NCBI GenBank assembly: GCA_907163375.1
Contig: CAJQUW010004459.1
Coordinates: 310,001-374,000, forward strand
Source of the DNA: Prostheceraeus crozeri
Taxonomy: Eukaryota; Platyhelminthes; Polycladida; Euryleptidae
DNA: 64,000 nt
Direction: 5' to 3'
Shown here: positions 1-10,880 of the stretch, piece by piece
Layout: every line of letters begins with the position of its first letter
How positions within the stretch are numbered: the stretch's first letter is position 1
Notes under the pieces: model-generated
Database searches by the model: none
What the model was told of the DNA's origin: nothing
Seen by the model: only the letters and a program-made list of their open reading frames with translations
Made by a program: the position numbers and the translations under genes

Positions 1-683
1 ATAGGAGCAGCTTTTTCTAATGAAATTTATGTTGTTGGCTAATCTCAATCAAGTTCTAATCATCATCTGTGCAAATATCAAACTGATTTGATTTCTTTGC
101 GGAAACGCCCAAATTTGTGTCGAAATGATAAAATAATTGAATATTGATTAATTTCGTGTTGAAACAAAGACAGGCGTGGCTTATGTCACTAATTCATTTC
201 AGAAATAGAATACCATGTATGCAGTGAAGTCCACACCAACAGATGTTTTGTTGTTTATCTTCCGAAATAGAGCATCACACCCATGAAGTGAAGTGAAGAA
301 ATATTTTAATGAATAGTCGATGTTCAAGTCAGTCTTCATTTACATGTACATTCTATACTTATAATTGGCTTTTTCGTGAGCGTGTGTCGGCTGATTAGGC
401 AATTACAGACCGACAAATAACAAAATAAATGACGGCAGACCTATCTGAGAGTAGTTCTAGTTTAGGAAGTCGACCTATCAGCACTCCAATAAAGTCTCTA
501 TTTAATCATGAGAAATGCTTTGCAATTTGACCCCAAGCTGCATCGGGGCTTGGCTCTTAGGCCTGCCATATGTGACACTTTTTTTGACGGTTTCACGGGT
601 CCACGGAGTGCCCTAGACTAGAGTGCCTAGATAGTAGAGCTTATTTTTTTTTATTTTTTAAATGTAAATAATGAATAGGACGC
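1..683. other. No gene seen
   Basis: AT-rich DNA with no open frame, repeat or RNA I recognise. Confidence 0.4.
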
Positions 684-956
684 CACTGTACAATGTAAAC
701 TCACTGGGCACTAATTTAGGCAAGAAGCCGAAATTTCGTGCCAGTAAGTGCCTAGTTTGTGCCTTTCCAGTGCCTCGAGGGACCAGTAGGCGCCACTAGG
801 CACTAATAGGCACCAAACAAAATTTTTGTTTATCAAATGAAATTGAAGGAAAAATCATTGGGCACGAATCGCACATATAACTCCTCTTCTGCCTTACTCG
901 CCTTGAATTGATCGTGCCTAATTCAAGCGAAATTTTGTGCTCTAGAGTTTACAGTG
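684..956. mobile_element. MITE-like element with GGCAC-rich interior, copy 1
   Basis: The ends are inverted: the left begins CACTGTA and reads on into TGTAAACTC, and the right reads GAGTTTACAGTG. The interior is full of degenerate GGCACTA/TAGGCAC words. A diverged copy lies in the opposite orientation at 52457-52651 and shares the stretch around 'gccgaaatttcgtgcc' and 'ttgggcacgaa'. There is no coding capacity. The superfamily is not assigned because no clear target duplication was found. Confidence 0.6.
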
Positions 957-2842
957 CATGGCTACATTTTGCACCGAGACTGCCTTCACCCAAGAGTTTA
1001 TAGGGGTCTGCGTGTATAGCTAACATATATGTGTGAACTGCAAACACACTTGGTAATAATTAAGACGATATCGGATAATGCGGTGTTAATAAATAGTTCG
1101 CTACACGGGATCATGCGTGCAGTAGGCAACAGACTGTAGACAGCAGCTTATACGGTCAAATAGGCCTGAATAGCTTACAATGTGTAGCTTAATTACAGAA
1201 GCGGCGAAGCGCATGACAACGTAGAGGCGAATTGTATAAGCCTATTACATTAAGCAACTGCATTTTTAGTAGCAATATTTTTAGCAACTAGGGATGTTAA
1301 AGCCATAGAGTAGAGTTAAAGCTGACTGTGTCAATTTGCGTGGATCACACTAAGAGCTCTCAATGCTCGGATTCGAGAGAGGCAAGGTCAGACTGAAGAC
1401 ACAGCAAAATGAACTGCTCTGTACAACCTGAACATATTTGTGACGTAGTGACTATATGTCAACGATTGTTGGGAGAGGGCTTATTGGGATCTATTGGGAT
1501 TGGGGTGGATTTTTGGTAGCCTAATCCCAACCCAATCCTAATAGCTATTGGGATCCCGATTGAGATCCCAATCCCAACGGCAGGCCTGGGAATTATGGAT
1601 AGTCGGCAATTACTGACTTTCAGATCTATGAACTCTCATATATATTTGGTTGATACAAATATGTGAATCGGTTCACAGACCGATAACTAGCTTGTGCAAT
1701 GACAGGAGTTAGAAATGTTTCACTTTCATTAAATTGGATACCACAAACACGCACATGGACACTTTATTTTTTCTTTGAGTTGTTCGTGCGATAAAACAGA
1801 TGCAAGATGTACGGCTGAGCGAAGAGTTCTTGCATATAAAGAATGACATTATGGAAAAATCTATTAATTTAATTCCCTGATATTCCTGAAGTATGAATTT
1901 CGGATTACTGAACTATGTACATCAACTGTCACTCCTGTTTGCATCTGTATTCCTCAATCTCATGTTATCTTTATTGCCTTTGAGTTTATCATTAAGCTGA
2001 TATAGTGAGAAGGTGAACGCAATGCAATTATGAATCATGTACAGCATAACAGCATAACTCTTATTTGTTAATGTATTATAATAGACCAATTCAGCTTACT
2101 TTTGTTTTAGAGTACTGTTTATATTAAGCCCTCGTGGACACTCGTGTGCCAATTTTCTGTAAAGTAACATTGATCACTTCAAGACTGCCAGCTGCTAAAC
2201 GTATTTCTGCTAAACGTTCGTACAAAGTATCTGCAGCTTAAGGCAGGAGCATCATTCATCATTTTTCCCTATTTGCATCAGACCGGTCACTAACTAACAA
2301 TCAATCATTTAAGTGATATATCGATATTTTTGTGATCATTTTAGTGAATGGAAATCTAAAACTGATCAATGAATGCATGCACAACTGGTTATCAACAAGA
2401 AGATGAAGTATTTGTAGATTCCAGGCAAAGATTACAATATGTTCAGTGGGCAAAAGTTGGCAAATGCATTAATATAGGAAAACAATCATATACCGCCCAC
2501 ATCAATATGTAGATAAATGAGTGGTTTACGGTCGTCTATTAAGTACCTTAACAATCAATTAATTTCTATGCCAAATCAACTATTACATTCTAGCCGTAGA
2601 AATGGAACTTCATCTATATTTTTGTCTTCCAAATGTCTACGGATAACTATGTGATTTTTCGCTGAATCATAGTTTTGACATAGCTATTCAGTCCCTTCAA
2701 TTTAATAATTCAATGCTCTTCTGTTATCAATTGTGATATCAAATAAAACTGCTTACAAGAGTTGGCGAAAAAGTAATATCATAGATGTGCCCACAAATCA
2801 TGCTTTGATTGCATACTTCACTTATATACTTATTTTGGTTTC
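957..2842. other. Long stretch without gene; one hAT-like end inside
   Basis: No coding region is supported. The only structured segment is 1474-1590, listed separately. The rest is unassigned AT-rich DNA. Confidence 0.4.
1474..1590. repeat. ATTGGGAT repeat cluster, probable hAT end
   Basis: Tandem and inverted TATTGGGAT/ATCCCAAT words end in GGCAGGCCTG. Read on the minus strand this is CAGGCCTGCCGTTGGGA, which resembles the CAGGCTTGCTGTGGGAA end at 12236 beside the intact hAT transposase. It is probably a terminal fragment of a related hAT element. The opposite end was not found. Confidence 0.45.
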
Positions 2843-3670
2843 ACAAAGCTTCTTCCTGTTCGTTCTCTGAAGGATCCACAAAGTTCTCGAAGTCGCTCAT
2901 GTGTCATCTACTGTGCTCTGTGTGGCTGTGGAAACAGCTACATCGGACGTACGAAGAGGAATTTGTGGGTCCCAGATCATGTACCTAAGTGACTTGAGAA
3001 TAGAAATACGAGATCACTCTTGAACAGCGCCACAAAGTTCCATTGCTCGACACTTAATTGTGACACTTGTCAATAACTTTCGGCTCTGACAAGAAAGCGC
3101 TTTACCTAAAGTTGCGCTTTCTATTATCGTATAGCGCTCTCCCCTCGAGAGAGCTAACGAGCGCCAGCTGCTGTTCCGAATTTGATTGGCGGTTGAAAGA
3201 GTTATTGGCGGTTCTGTCACTCAATGATCAAATTGTGGAATAATTCAATCAACAAATGTCACCAGCTGTGATTCATGAAAGAGTTACAGTAGAAACGATG
3301 CATATTACAATACAATTAAGGAAAATTAGACCAATATTCATCATTACACGCAAGTGATGGCAGCAAACTGGAGGATCATGATTATAGGCTGCACTCGTAA
3401 TTGAGAAACGCACTTCCTTGAATTTCTGAAAAATCCGTTATTCTGAATTCTGATTTCTGATTCAGAATTTCTGAAATATTTCTGAAAATTTCTGAAGCAA
3501 ACTGCATTGATTTCTTAAAGCCTGAATTGATTAGGAAACATGAGCTGATGAACATCAATCGTTGTACATAAAGACTAAAATTTATTATTCTTGAGTTCAC
3601 CAGCTACCCATGAGTATGTCTCTGTGAGACGAAACGTCGGGGTTACCTCATTCTGCAAATAATAAAGTAT
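2843..3670 (+). mobile_element. Penelope-like element fragment (endonuclease end plus tail)
   Basis: From 2843 an open frame reads through KLLPVRSLKDP, then CVIYC, then CGNSYIGRTKRNL. This is the start of the GIY-YIG endonuclease of Penelope-like retroelements, including its cysteine pairs. The linker resembles the one in the fragment at 20560-21327, so both belong to one family. Near 3608-3642 lies a GTCTC-TGT-GAGAC hairpin followed by GAAACGTCGGG, the tail motif seen at the other PLE ends here. The segment at 3395-3450 is a common repeat also found, inverted, next to 6360. The copy is broken and partial; no intact polymerase is present. Confidence 0.65.
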
Positions 3671-4250
3671 ACCAGATTATTGCATAGTTGTAGAATCGTA
3701 TTTCAGAATCCCGTCTATATTTGATAAAATTTGTTCTCAGGGAAAATCTAGGTAGAGGGATTTTATCGCGGATATCTGTGGTCCTAATAATCTGGCATCC
3801 TTTATAACGGATAGAGGATAGCTATACGATTCTCTAACATAGCTCGTGACATCCTCTATCCATTACAAAGTACAGGGAACAGAATGATTTGTTTTGACAT
3901 GGCTATGAATAGTTCCTAGACTTCTAATAGACGTCTATGAATAGTTGTATACTTAGAATCCGGGTAGTGAACTTTCTATGGTATTATTAATTTCTGTGTT
4001 TAGAATAGCTTGTCATCTAAATCTATGGCAAAATGTCCAATATCCAATGTGATTATACGGATATTTCTATGAAATTTCATCCTGCCCTCCCAGAAGAGCA
4101 AGATAGAAAATATTGCTTTGCGACATTTTTCATATCATGGCAGATTACTTTCACAGAGTAACAGGAAATAGATATACTGATTGATGACAGTTTGAAATTT
4201 GATTTGAAGAAGATTCTGCGCTATAACACTGTGAGTGGAAGTATAGCAGC
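3671..4250. other. No gene seen; small inverted repeat
   Basis: The only structure noticed is an imperfect inverted repeat of about 20 bp, at 3791-3811 and 3852-3872 around GGATAGAGGAT. The last part may be promoter and leader for the peptide gene at 4251. Confidence 0.35.
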
Positions 4251-4496
4251 ATGTCATCGTATTTTCTAATGTTAATTTCGCTAGCTATTTTCATTCTCAC
4301 ACCAACAACTATTGCTCGATTAAAAATGTGCAAACCCCGCGGTACAATATGTGACGGTAGAACCTATAATTTGATATACATTGAAAATGGAAGACCGTGT
4401 ATTTGTCACTGCAAAATTGACGAAATGTTTATGGGAAAAAAAGTTTATGGAAAGTGTTGGAGGAAGATTAGACAATCAAAATGGAAGACAGTCTGA
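4251..4496 (+). CDS. Small secreted cysteine-rich basic peptide
   Basis: 81 residues, intronless. Residues 1 to about 22 form a classic signal peptide: a hydrophobic core LMLISLAIFIL, then a likely cleavage after TTIA. The mature part has six cysteines (C27, C34, C50, C52, C54, C69), giving C-x6-C-x15-C-x-C-x-C-x14-C, and is rich in Lys and Arg. An AATAAA lies about 170 bases after the stop. Six cysteines after a signal peptide suggest a disulfide-bonded secreted peptide such as an antimicrobial, signalling or venom-type scaffold. I do not recognise the cysteine spacing as a named family. The ATG at 4251 is preferred because it gives the complete signal peptide. Confidence 0.55.
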   Translation: MSSYFLMLISLAIFILTPTTIARLKMCKPRGTICDGRTYNLIYIENGRPCICHCKIDEMFMGKKVYGKCWRKIRQSKWKTV

Positions 4497-4664
4497 TTGT
4501 CGCTGCATTATCGACTTGTATTACTGTCGGATTACCAATTTACATGATTAATGCAAAGTGTCATTTTCAAGATTGAATGCCTATAGACAGTCTACTCCAC
4601 AAATGGAACGAAAGATAAAACTTTACTTTACTTTTTCGATTCGAATATCATTAATTTTCTTTAA

Positions 4665-4670
4665 AATAAA
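4665..4670 (+). promoter_or_regulatory. Polyadenylation signal AATAAA
   Basis: Canonical AATAAA downstream of the cysteine-rich peptide, followed by a T-rich stretch. The position suits a short single-exon transcript. Confidence 0.45.
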
Positions 4671-4721
4671 AAGTTTTTTCTTTAGAATGATTTGTTCTTT
4701 CGCATCACACACATGATAAAA

Positions 4722-4877
4722 TATGAACCTGTTTATTAAGGATCATTTTTGAGCGCTTGAAACATGTAGGTCCTATGAACCTGTTTATTAAGGATCATTT
4801 TTGAGCGCTTGAAACATGTAGGTCCTATGAACCTGTTTATTAAAGATCATTTTTGAGCGCTTGAAACATGTAGGTCC
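4722..4877. repeat. Tandem repeat, 52 bp x 3
   Basis: Three head-to-tail 52-bp units begin at 4722, 4774 and 4826. Each starts TATGAACCTG and ends ATGTAGGTCC. They are virtually identical; one G-to-A change is visible in the third. No larger context is recognised. Confidence 0.9.
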
Positions 4878-4889
4878 TACGTCAGTTTG

Positions 4890-6382
4890 AAGTTTTAGAT
4901 TTTACATCAACTTATTTCCGCGTCATCAATAATCGTTCTAGTACAGGTCATCAGAAGCCTTGATAACTGTCTTTTCTGTCGTTGAAATAAGTTGAATTTG
5001 GCAAAAACAAATGTATCCAGCAGCAGAGATTTATGGTAGATGCTATTGGTCTCATAGGATAGATTCCATTATTTTCAGGCTTATGGTCTTTTATATGAGT
5101 GTAAAATCCAGCCGGTTGAGAGTTTATGAGATTATGAGATTCAGTATGGTGATGAAACATATCTCCAAATTGGTGGCGTCCCTATGGGCACACATTATGC
5201 TCCCCCCTTCGCCGTTATTTTCATGAACTACATAGAAAATAGAGCTTTAAAAGAATTGAAAAAAATTAATATCTCACCTCCGATATTCAAACGGTTTATC
5301 GATGACATCATTATGGGTCCTTTCTCATCTAGTTTTCAAGATAGTTATAAAATTCTCAACATATTCAACAATATAAGTAAAGATGTTCAATTTACTTTAG
5401 AAATTCCACAAAATTGTCTAAACTTTCTAGATTTGAGCATCTCGATTAAAAACGATTGTGTTTGTTACAAGCACTATAGTAAGCCATTAACTTCGGATAA
5501 CTCTCTACGCAAAGACAGTTGGATCATCATGTTAAAAGTAACTTCATAGAAAATACTCTCAACACAGCCGATGAAAGATGCAGTACGATAGCAGATAAAT
5601 CTGAAGCAATTCATAACGCTAAACAAAAACTTAAGAAAAAACGGTTTCAAAGAAAACGAGTTTAAACGGAAATCGAAGAATAGGAAGCGTCATTCCAATG
5701 CAAGTAAAGATATTAATTTATCTATGCCTTTCGTTAACGGTAGCTTAAGCAGAAAAAATAATTCTCAGATTCGCAAATATAATCTCAATGTTCGTCTTGT
5801 TAATACTACCAGTCCTACATTGTCCCGTTGTCTAAATAGTCGCAATAAACATAAAAATAAAAAACATAACAATTGCAACCTTTGTGATCGTTTGCCTGAA
5901 AAAATAAATTGTAATAGTTATAATGCTGTCTATGAGTTTAAATGTCGGAGTTGTAATGCTAGTTACATAGTTAAAACTTCAAGATCTTTCAAAATTAGGT
6001 ATCAAGAACATAAGCGGAGAATTATGAATAGGGACAGTAAGAGTGCATTGAGTGTGCATCTTCGTGATGCACACTCAATATCCAACTTCGATGTGAATAT
6101 CCTTCAGAGAGCGCTACACTGCTTTGATAGAAGCTCGCATGATTCAGGACAGATGTCCATCTATGAATCGTCGTCATGAGTTTGCTGGCTTGTAGGAGAA
6201 CACAGGTCGTGCCATATAGATTCTTATTCAGCTTTTACATGCATATCTGGAAATAGCATGTCAAATGCGCCTGTTTTATACTCTGTGAAGAAGGGTATGG
6301 ACCCGAAACGTCGAGTAAAAACTCGTTTTTTCTGTTTTACTAACTAACGGATTTGCCGAAATTCAAGGGAGTGCGTTTCTCG
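4890..6382 (+). mobile_element. Penelope-like retroelement, broken copy
   Basis: From about 5160 a frame encodes a reverse transcriptase palm with GGVPMGTHYAPPFA, then RFIDDIIMGPF (the catalytic aspartate motif) and NFLDLSISI. A second frame at 5724-6179 encodes a linker and a GIY-YIG endonuclease with CNLCDR, YEFKC-RSC and ASYIVKTSRSFKIRYQEH; the usual YIG reads YIV. The tail at 6281-6313 has CTGTGAAGA, a GGGT-ACCC hairpin and GAAACGTCGAG. The 5' part of the polymerase is missing or unrecognisable and the copy is broken in more than one place. It belongs to the same broad clade as the copy at 23.5-25.7 kb (shared IDDII-GPF). Penelope-like elements reverse-transcribe their RNA at chromosomal breaks or nicks. 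Confidence 0.8.
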
Positions 6383-8142
6383 CAGAGTTGGAAGTGGGTC
6401 GTGGGTCATGGGTCAGGTGGGTCGTGGGTCACATATGCCGTGGGTCAGACTTCGTTGACCCACTTCCAACCAGTTTGACCCATGATAGATTTGACAATCT
6501 CAAATACAGTAAACTTCATTTATTCGTATTATTATCATTCATGAAAAATGATTGAGTCAGTGTCACTGAAAGGGGTGACGGATGCACACAGTCAAAATAT
6601 GCTACACTGTTGACTTTCACGCGCCTCATACAGTTTCGAAACGGGGCGGAATTCACACAAATCAAAGGCTCGAAAACAATTGTTGTTGTCTACTGAGAGA
6701 AGTTGTTTGAGTACAATATTGTGTATGCTCGATTCTCTGTCGCTATGTCTGACGATACCCAATGATGACGTGTGACCTTGATTTCAGAGATGCAGCTACT
6801 GAAGAAGTCAGGTATTCAGAGGTTTTATTCATCTTGAAAATTTTCTTTCAATGCCAGCTGACCCTCGTTTTGTTTGTTTCGTTTGATTTTGTTGGTCTTT
6901 CGTAGAAAATATCATCTGGTAGAGAGAGATTAAAATGGTAAATTTCTGGTAAAGATTGATCAGATCCTAAATATTTTCGAAATGTGTAATTGATCAAAAT
7001 ATCTTGATAATATACATGCTTCACTTATAAAGTATCTAGCCGTTCACTACTTTCGCATCATACATATTCCATGCATCCCATTGCTCATTCGATACATGAT
7101 AATCTGAAATACGATAATTCATATGACGGTCATTGATATAGACTTATCCCCTTCACACAGACTTTTTACGGCAGTGCTCTGTGAAGAGATATTTTTTGAC
7201 ACTTCGTATCAATAAAAAGCTTCGTTTTGATATTTGATTTGGTATCAATAAAAATAGGAAAATATTACATGATGTCACTAGTGATTGTTACCACAATGTA
7301 CTCGCAAATATAGCGCCACTCAAATGCATCAGTTCATCTAGCCTACATTATATATACATTGTAAGCTAATTCTTGAATTATAATCATATCCTCGTACAAT
7401 TTTCTATTCATGCTTACTCCATTTTACGCATGCTCACTCCATTTGCTTTTCAATGAATGTCATTCTTACATCAAATATACAACTTTCTACTTAAATCTAA
7501 CATTTGTAGAAGTTAATGAAATTTGAATCGATTGCCATCATAAGCAACAAAATATTGGCCTGACGATTTTTCAGGGATAATTTTCACACATGTAGTTTAT
7601 AGCAAAATAAATGCATGAAAAAATGATTTAGGCCTACTGCAATCTTATTTTCCAACTTCATTTGATTAAGAAAGGTAAAATTTGAAATTTAGTCTGTAGG
7701 GCCCTCAACTTTTAACTTTAACTCGTCTGTAGCACAAAAAAGGATAGTCGAGAATTATAAATAGAAGCAGAATCGTTTAAATGTTTTTAGAACCTCAGAC
7801 ATTTGTGGCACATGATCTTTGATAATAAGATAATTTTGATGAGGTTCCATGTCCATTTATCATGTGACAAGTGATCTGATACACTTGAATCTTCATAACA
7901 AATCTGTACAACAATTTTGATACTACGAGGCCTCTAGTAATAGACCTAGAATCTTGAATGAAAATGAAACTAGATGATAACAGAAAAGGAAATTGCACTC
8001 ACATCATTCACCTTTGCATCATGTGGGTCAGGTGGGTCAGGGTACCCTGTGGTTCAGGTGGGTCGTGGGTCAACGATGTGTTGGGTCAGGTGGGTCAAGT
8101 GGGTCAAGTTTCGTTGACCCAATTCTAACTCTGGTTTCTGGA
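6383..8142. mobile_element. Insertion bounded by GTGGGTCA repeats
   Basis: The left edge reads AGAGTTGGAAGTGGGTC and the right edge GACCCAATTCTAACTCT, which are inverted versions of each other. Next to each edge is a cluster of GTGGGTCA units (6394-6455 and 8023-8105). The left cluster also closes with its own GTTGACCCACTTCCAAC at 6455-6470. Sequence left of 6382 (GTGCGTTTCTC) and right of 8143 (GTTTCTGGATTACGAGT) are consecutive parts of a repeat that is uninterrupted, inverted, near 3395-3425. So the 1.76 kb appears to have been inserted there. The interior (6480-8020) has no recognisable gene. A third GTGGGTCA array lies at 45344-45798. Confidence 0.5.
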
Positions 8143-8589
8143 TTACGAGTATAGCCTATACATTACAGATAGACTGCACACCACCAAGGACCGCCCCTCC
8201 CTTCATACAGTTGACTGTCATCATGTTTTTTCACATGTCGGTATTATTGGTCGAAATGTTCTACAATTGTTTGTTAAAGTTCAGGAATTAAATGAGTGTG
8301 AGCTCACTATTCAACAGCAGGAAATTTCGATGAGCCGGTGAATAATGGAATGCAGTCCTGGCCGTCTTGACCTTGACGTTTTGAATGAAATGCCTTGAGA
8401 TTCCGCGCTTTGAGATGACATGGTTATCATTCAAGAGACGGATACATGGATGATATCTCTCTTATCTGTGATGGACAACGTATTTCTCCAACACTTCCGG
8501 TGATGTGCAGTTTCCGATAACAATTCCTACACAAAGCCTTGTGATGTCGTTCTTGTGATTTGAGTGCTTGAAAATTGACATTTGGAAAA

Positions 8590-8923
8590 ATGCTCAGAAT
8601 TTTACTATTCTTCACTTTTACAGCCTTTGTGTCCTCATCAAATGAAGATACAGGAAAATCTGTTGACAACCGCATTCCTCAGTCAAAAGAGATAACAATC
8701 GAACGGTCCAGATTGATTCTGTTGTTACAAGAGATGCGAAAAGTTCAAAACTCTCAAGAAAATTCGCTCGGGAGAGCTGAAAACATTACGAGGACTCTGA
8801 TGAAGAGAATTGAACTCCTTGAAGGGAAACTAGAAAATGTTACGAGGAATGTCAATGATTATTTGCAAAGTATGAATAGTATTTATGGATATTGGATGAA
8901 TACCAGCGCTAAGACAAAATCCG
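8590..8923 (+). CDS. First exon: signal peptide plus coiled-coil stem of PAN/C-type lectin gene
   Basis: Encodes 111 codons plus one base. The ATG at 8590 gives a hydrophobic signal peptide (LRILLFFTFTAFVSSS). Residues 35-95 look like an amphipathic coiled coil (LILLLQEMRKV, LMKRIELLEGKLENV) with N-glycosylation sequons at N65, N83 and N104. The exon ends TCCG followed by GTAAGT, a strong donor that splits a codon after its first base (phase 1). All three downstream PAN-CTLD exons (18953, 28280, 36597) start with the matching phase; joining to the first restores a Gly codon. Joined to the second or third, the protein would be 341 residues: secreted, oligomerised through the stem, with a lectin head. 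The frame runs on past the donor to a stop at 8964, so an unspliced short form is also possible. Confidence 0.65.
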
Positions 8924-9035
8924 GTAAGTACAAACATGTCAGTCTGTTACAGCTGATAATGTAGGATAAAATATAGCAAAGTGTGTGCTGCAAATCAAGG
9001 ATAATGCTTATTGAAATATAACAGCAATATAACGG

Positions 9036-9880
9036 TCGCCTCAAAAAAGTATCTGTATACAGTGCAAATTTTTATCATATCCAAACAAACTAGAAAACAT
9101 CAAAATCAATATAAGAAGTCAAATGTTTTCTGTTTATATCATTTAGCGTCAAATCTTATCCATTGTGTAAATAAGACTAATGTGTTTGTTATAAGTTATA
9201 AGTTTGTTATAAGTCCCTGCAGAGGAAACTTTTGAAAAAGCCATCGTTCACAACCGGACAATAAGGCCTAGGTCTAGCTTTCAAGAATACTGACTAAATA
9301 ATAAAATAATGAATACGTTGCTACATGTGGAAGGCCTGCTCAGACAGCGTCGAATGAACAAGCCATGCAAGATAGCTCCGACCGTAGAGTACTGTATGGC
9401 CCCAACGCAGTGACCTTCAAAAACTTTCATCATTGTTGAAGGCACAGAGTAGGGATATATAGGTAGAATGTCGACTCAAAAAAGTATCTGCATACAGTGC
9501 AAATTTTTATATCAAAAGATTCAGCTTTTCGCGGAGATTACGTTCCTGCGGTCCAAAAAACATATTTGAACAGTTTTTAGAAAGATACGTTTTTGCAGCT
9601 TTATATACTACCGACATGAAGCCTCTTTGTAAGTAGTATGAAACAAGTTGGATATCAAAATGAATGAATATCTGCTAACAAGCATCAATAAACGGAAATT
9701 AAGCTGAGTATCTAGGAATTTCATGAACCGCATTATAATACAAGTCTTCATGAAAAATTTGAAATCTTATTGTGCCTTCTTTACTGAAATTTCAAGTTTT
9801 TAATTCAATTTTCATCGGCATGAATTTATGATTCACTAAATTCATGTTTCATTTCTGTAATCTGAATCTTTCGATTAACT
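9036..9880 (+). repeat. Dispersed repeat family 1 (one long copy plus a fragment)
   Basis: The long copy runs about 9446-9880 and begins GAGTAGGGATATATAGGT, followed by GTCGACTCAAAAAAGTATC. A 40-bp fragment of the same start is at 9036-9076. Other copies are at 51492-52460 (interrupted) and, inverted, at 60630-61055. All share ACTACCGACATGAAGCC and a run up to CAATTTTCAT-GGCATGAAT. There is no coding capacity. The family is unidentified and could be a SINE or MITE. It lies in the large intron of the lectin gene. Confidence 0.65.
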
Positions 9881-9929
9881 CCAAAAGATGTAAATGAGTC
9901 CACATCACATCTTTTAGAGTTAATTGAAA
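9869..9929 (+). other. 23-bp stem hairpin
   Basis: Arms 9869-9891 and 9907-9929 pair over 23 positions with one mismatch and one G-T, around a 15-nt loop. The core arm reads GATTAACTCCAAAAGATGT. It overlaps the end of the family-1 repeat, so a repeat-derived palindrome is likelier than a microRNA precursor. Confidence 0.45.
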
Positions 9930-10619
9930 TCATTGTCTAAAAATAACACCTAAAATAAATTATTTACCTAAATTCCGGATATTTTGTAAAAACACCTAAA
10001 TCACCCAAAAATTGTCATTACGACAAAAACTTGCTATTTGATTAACTCATCTACTCACATTAGAAAACATTGAGAAAATCGTGGTAACGAATTACTTTTA
10101 AAATCGGAATAATGAAGACATTGATGACTGATTCTGGGCAGTGACACATGTTTCTCGTCATAGTTTCTAATTGTTTTATATACATTTATAGAGTTTATAT
10201 TGCATTTGAAATACGAGTAATTTTGATCTGCTTGACACATACAAAATTGTACATTTGAAATGTCAATGCATACAATTTGAAACATACATACTTAGTTGTT
10301 AATGTTTGATCTGTGCAGTTGTTATAGCTTGAAATAAAATCGTTCCGAATCGCGATTAAATCAAGGACTTACTTGTCATTTTCTTTTCTCTAATTCTATT
10401 TTTAAACTTATACGTATTATTGTCACCGTATTTGTTTACAAATTAGTTACCGAAAAAGCACAAATCATGAAAATATGCAAAGAAGCACCATCGCTCTCAA
10501 TGAATCTAGATATTTTAATTGATTTTTGATTCACCTACATAAACAACCTAAATTTGTAAAATTATTCATCTAAAATAAACATTAAATGACAAAAATATTC
10601 ACCTAAGATGTCGGTGTCT

Positions 10620-10880
10620 AATGACCACGCTTAAAATAATCTCTTGAGGTTGAGCATGAAAGTTAGATTGAAGAGGCAACCTATCGAATTGCTAATTTAA
10701 CAAACACGATCTGCACATGTCATGGCACGGAGAATCTGTAAAACACTATTATTCTTTCTATTTTGCTACCATGTTCATAATTCGGCGGTAATTTCATCAA
10801 AACTGCAAAAATTTGCATATCGCACATTTGGTAACAATTCCAACTGTGTTCACCTCGGGTTCATTTAATAAATGCTGAGT
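10620..10880 (-). repeat. Dispersed repeat family 2, inverted copy
   Basis: Shares with 30060-30330 and 60300-60520 the word series TTTATTAAATGAACTC, CCAAATGTGAGAT-TGC and TTTTTGCAGTTTTG. With the 30-kb copy it also shares ACAGATTCTC-GTGTCATGACA and TTGCTAAATTAGCAATT. Non-coding and of unknown class. Confidence 0.55.
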
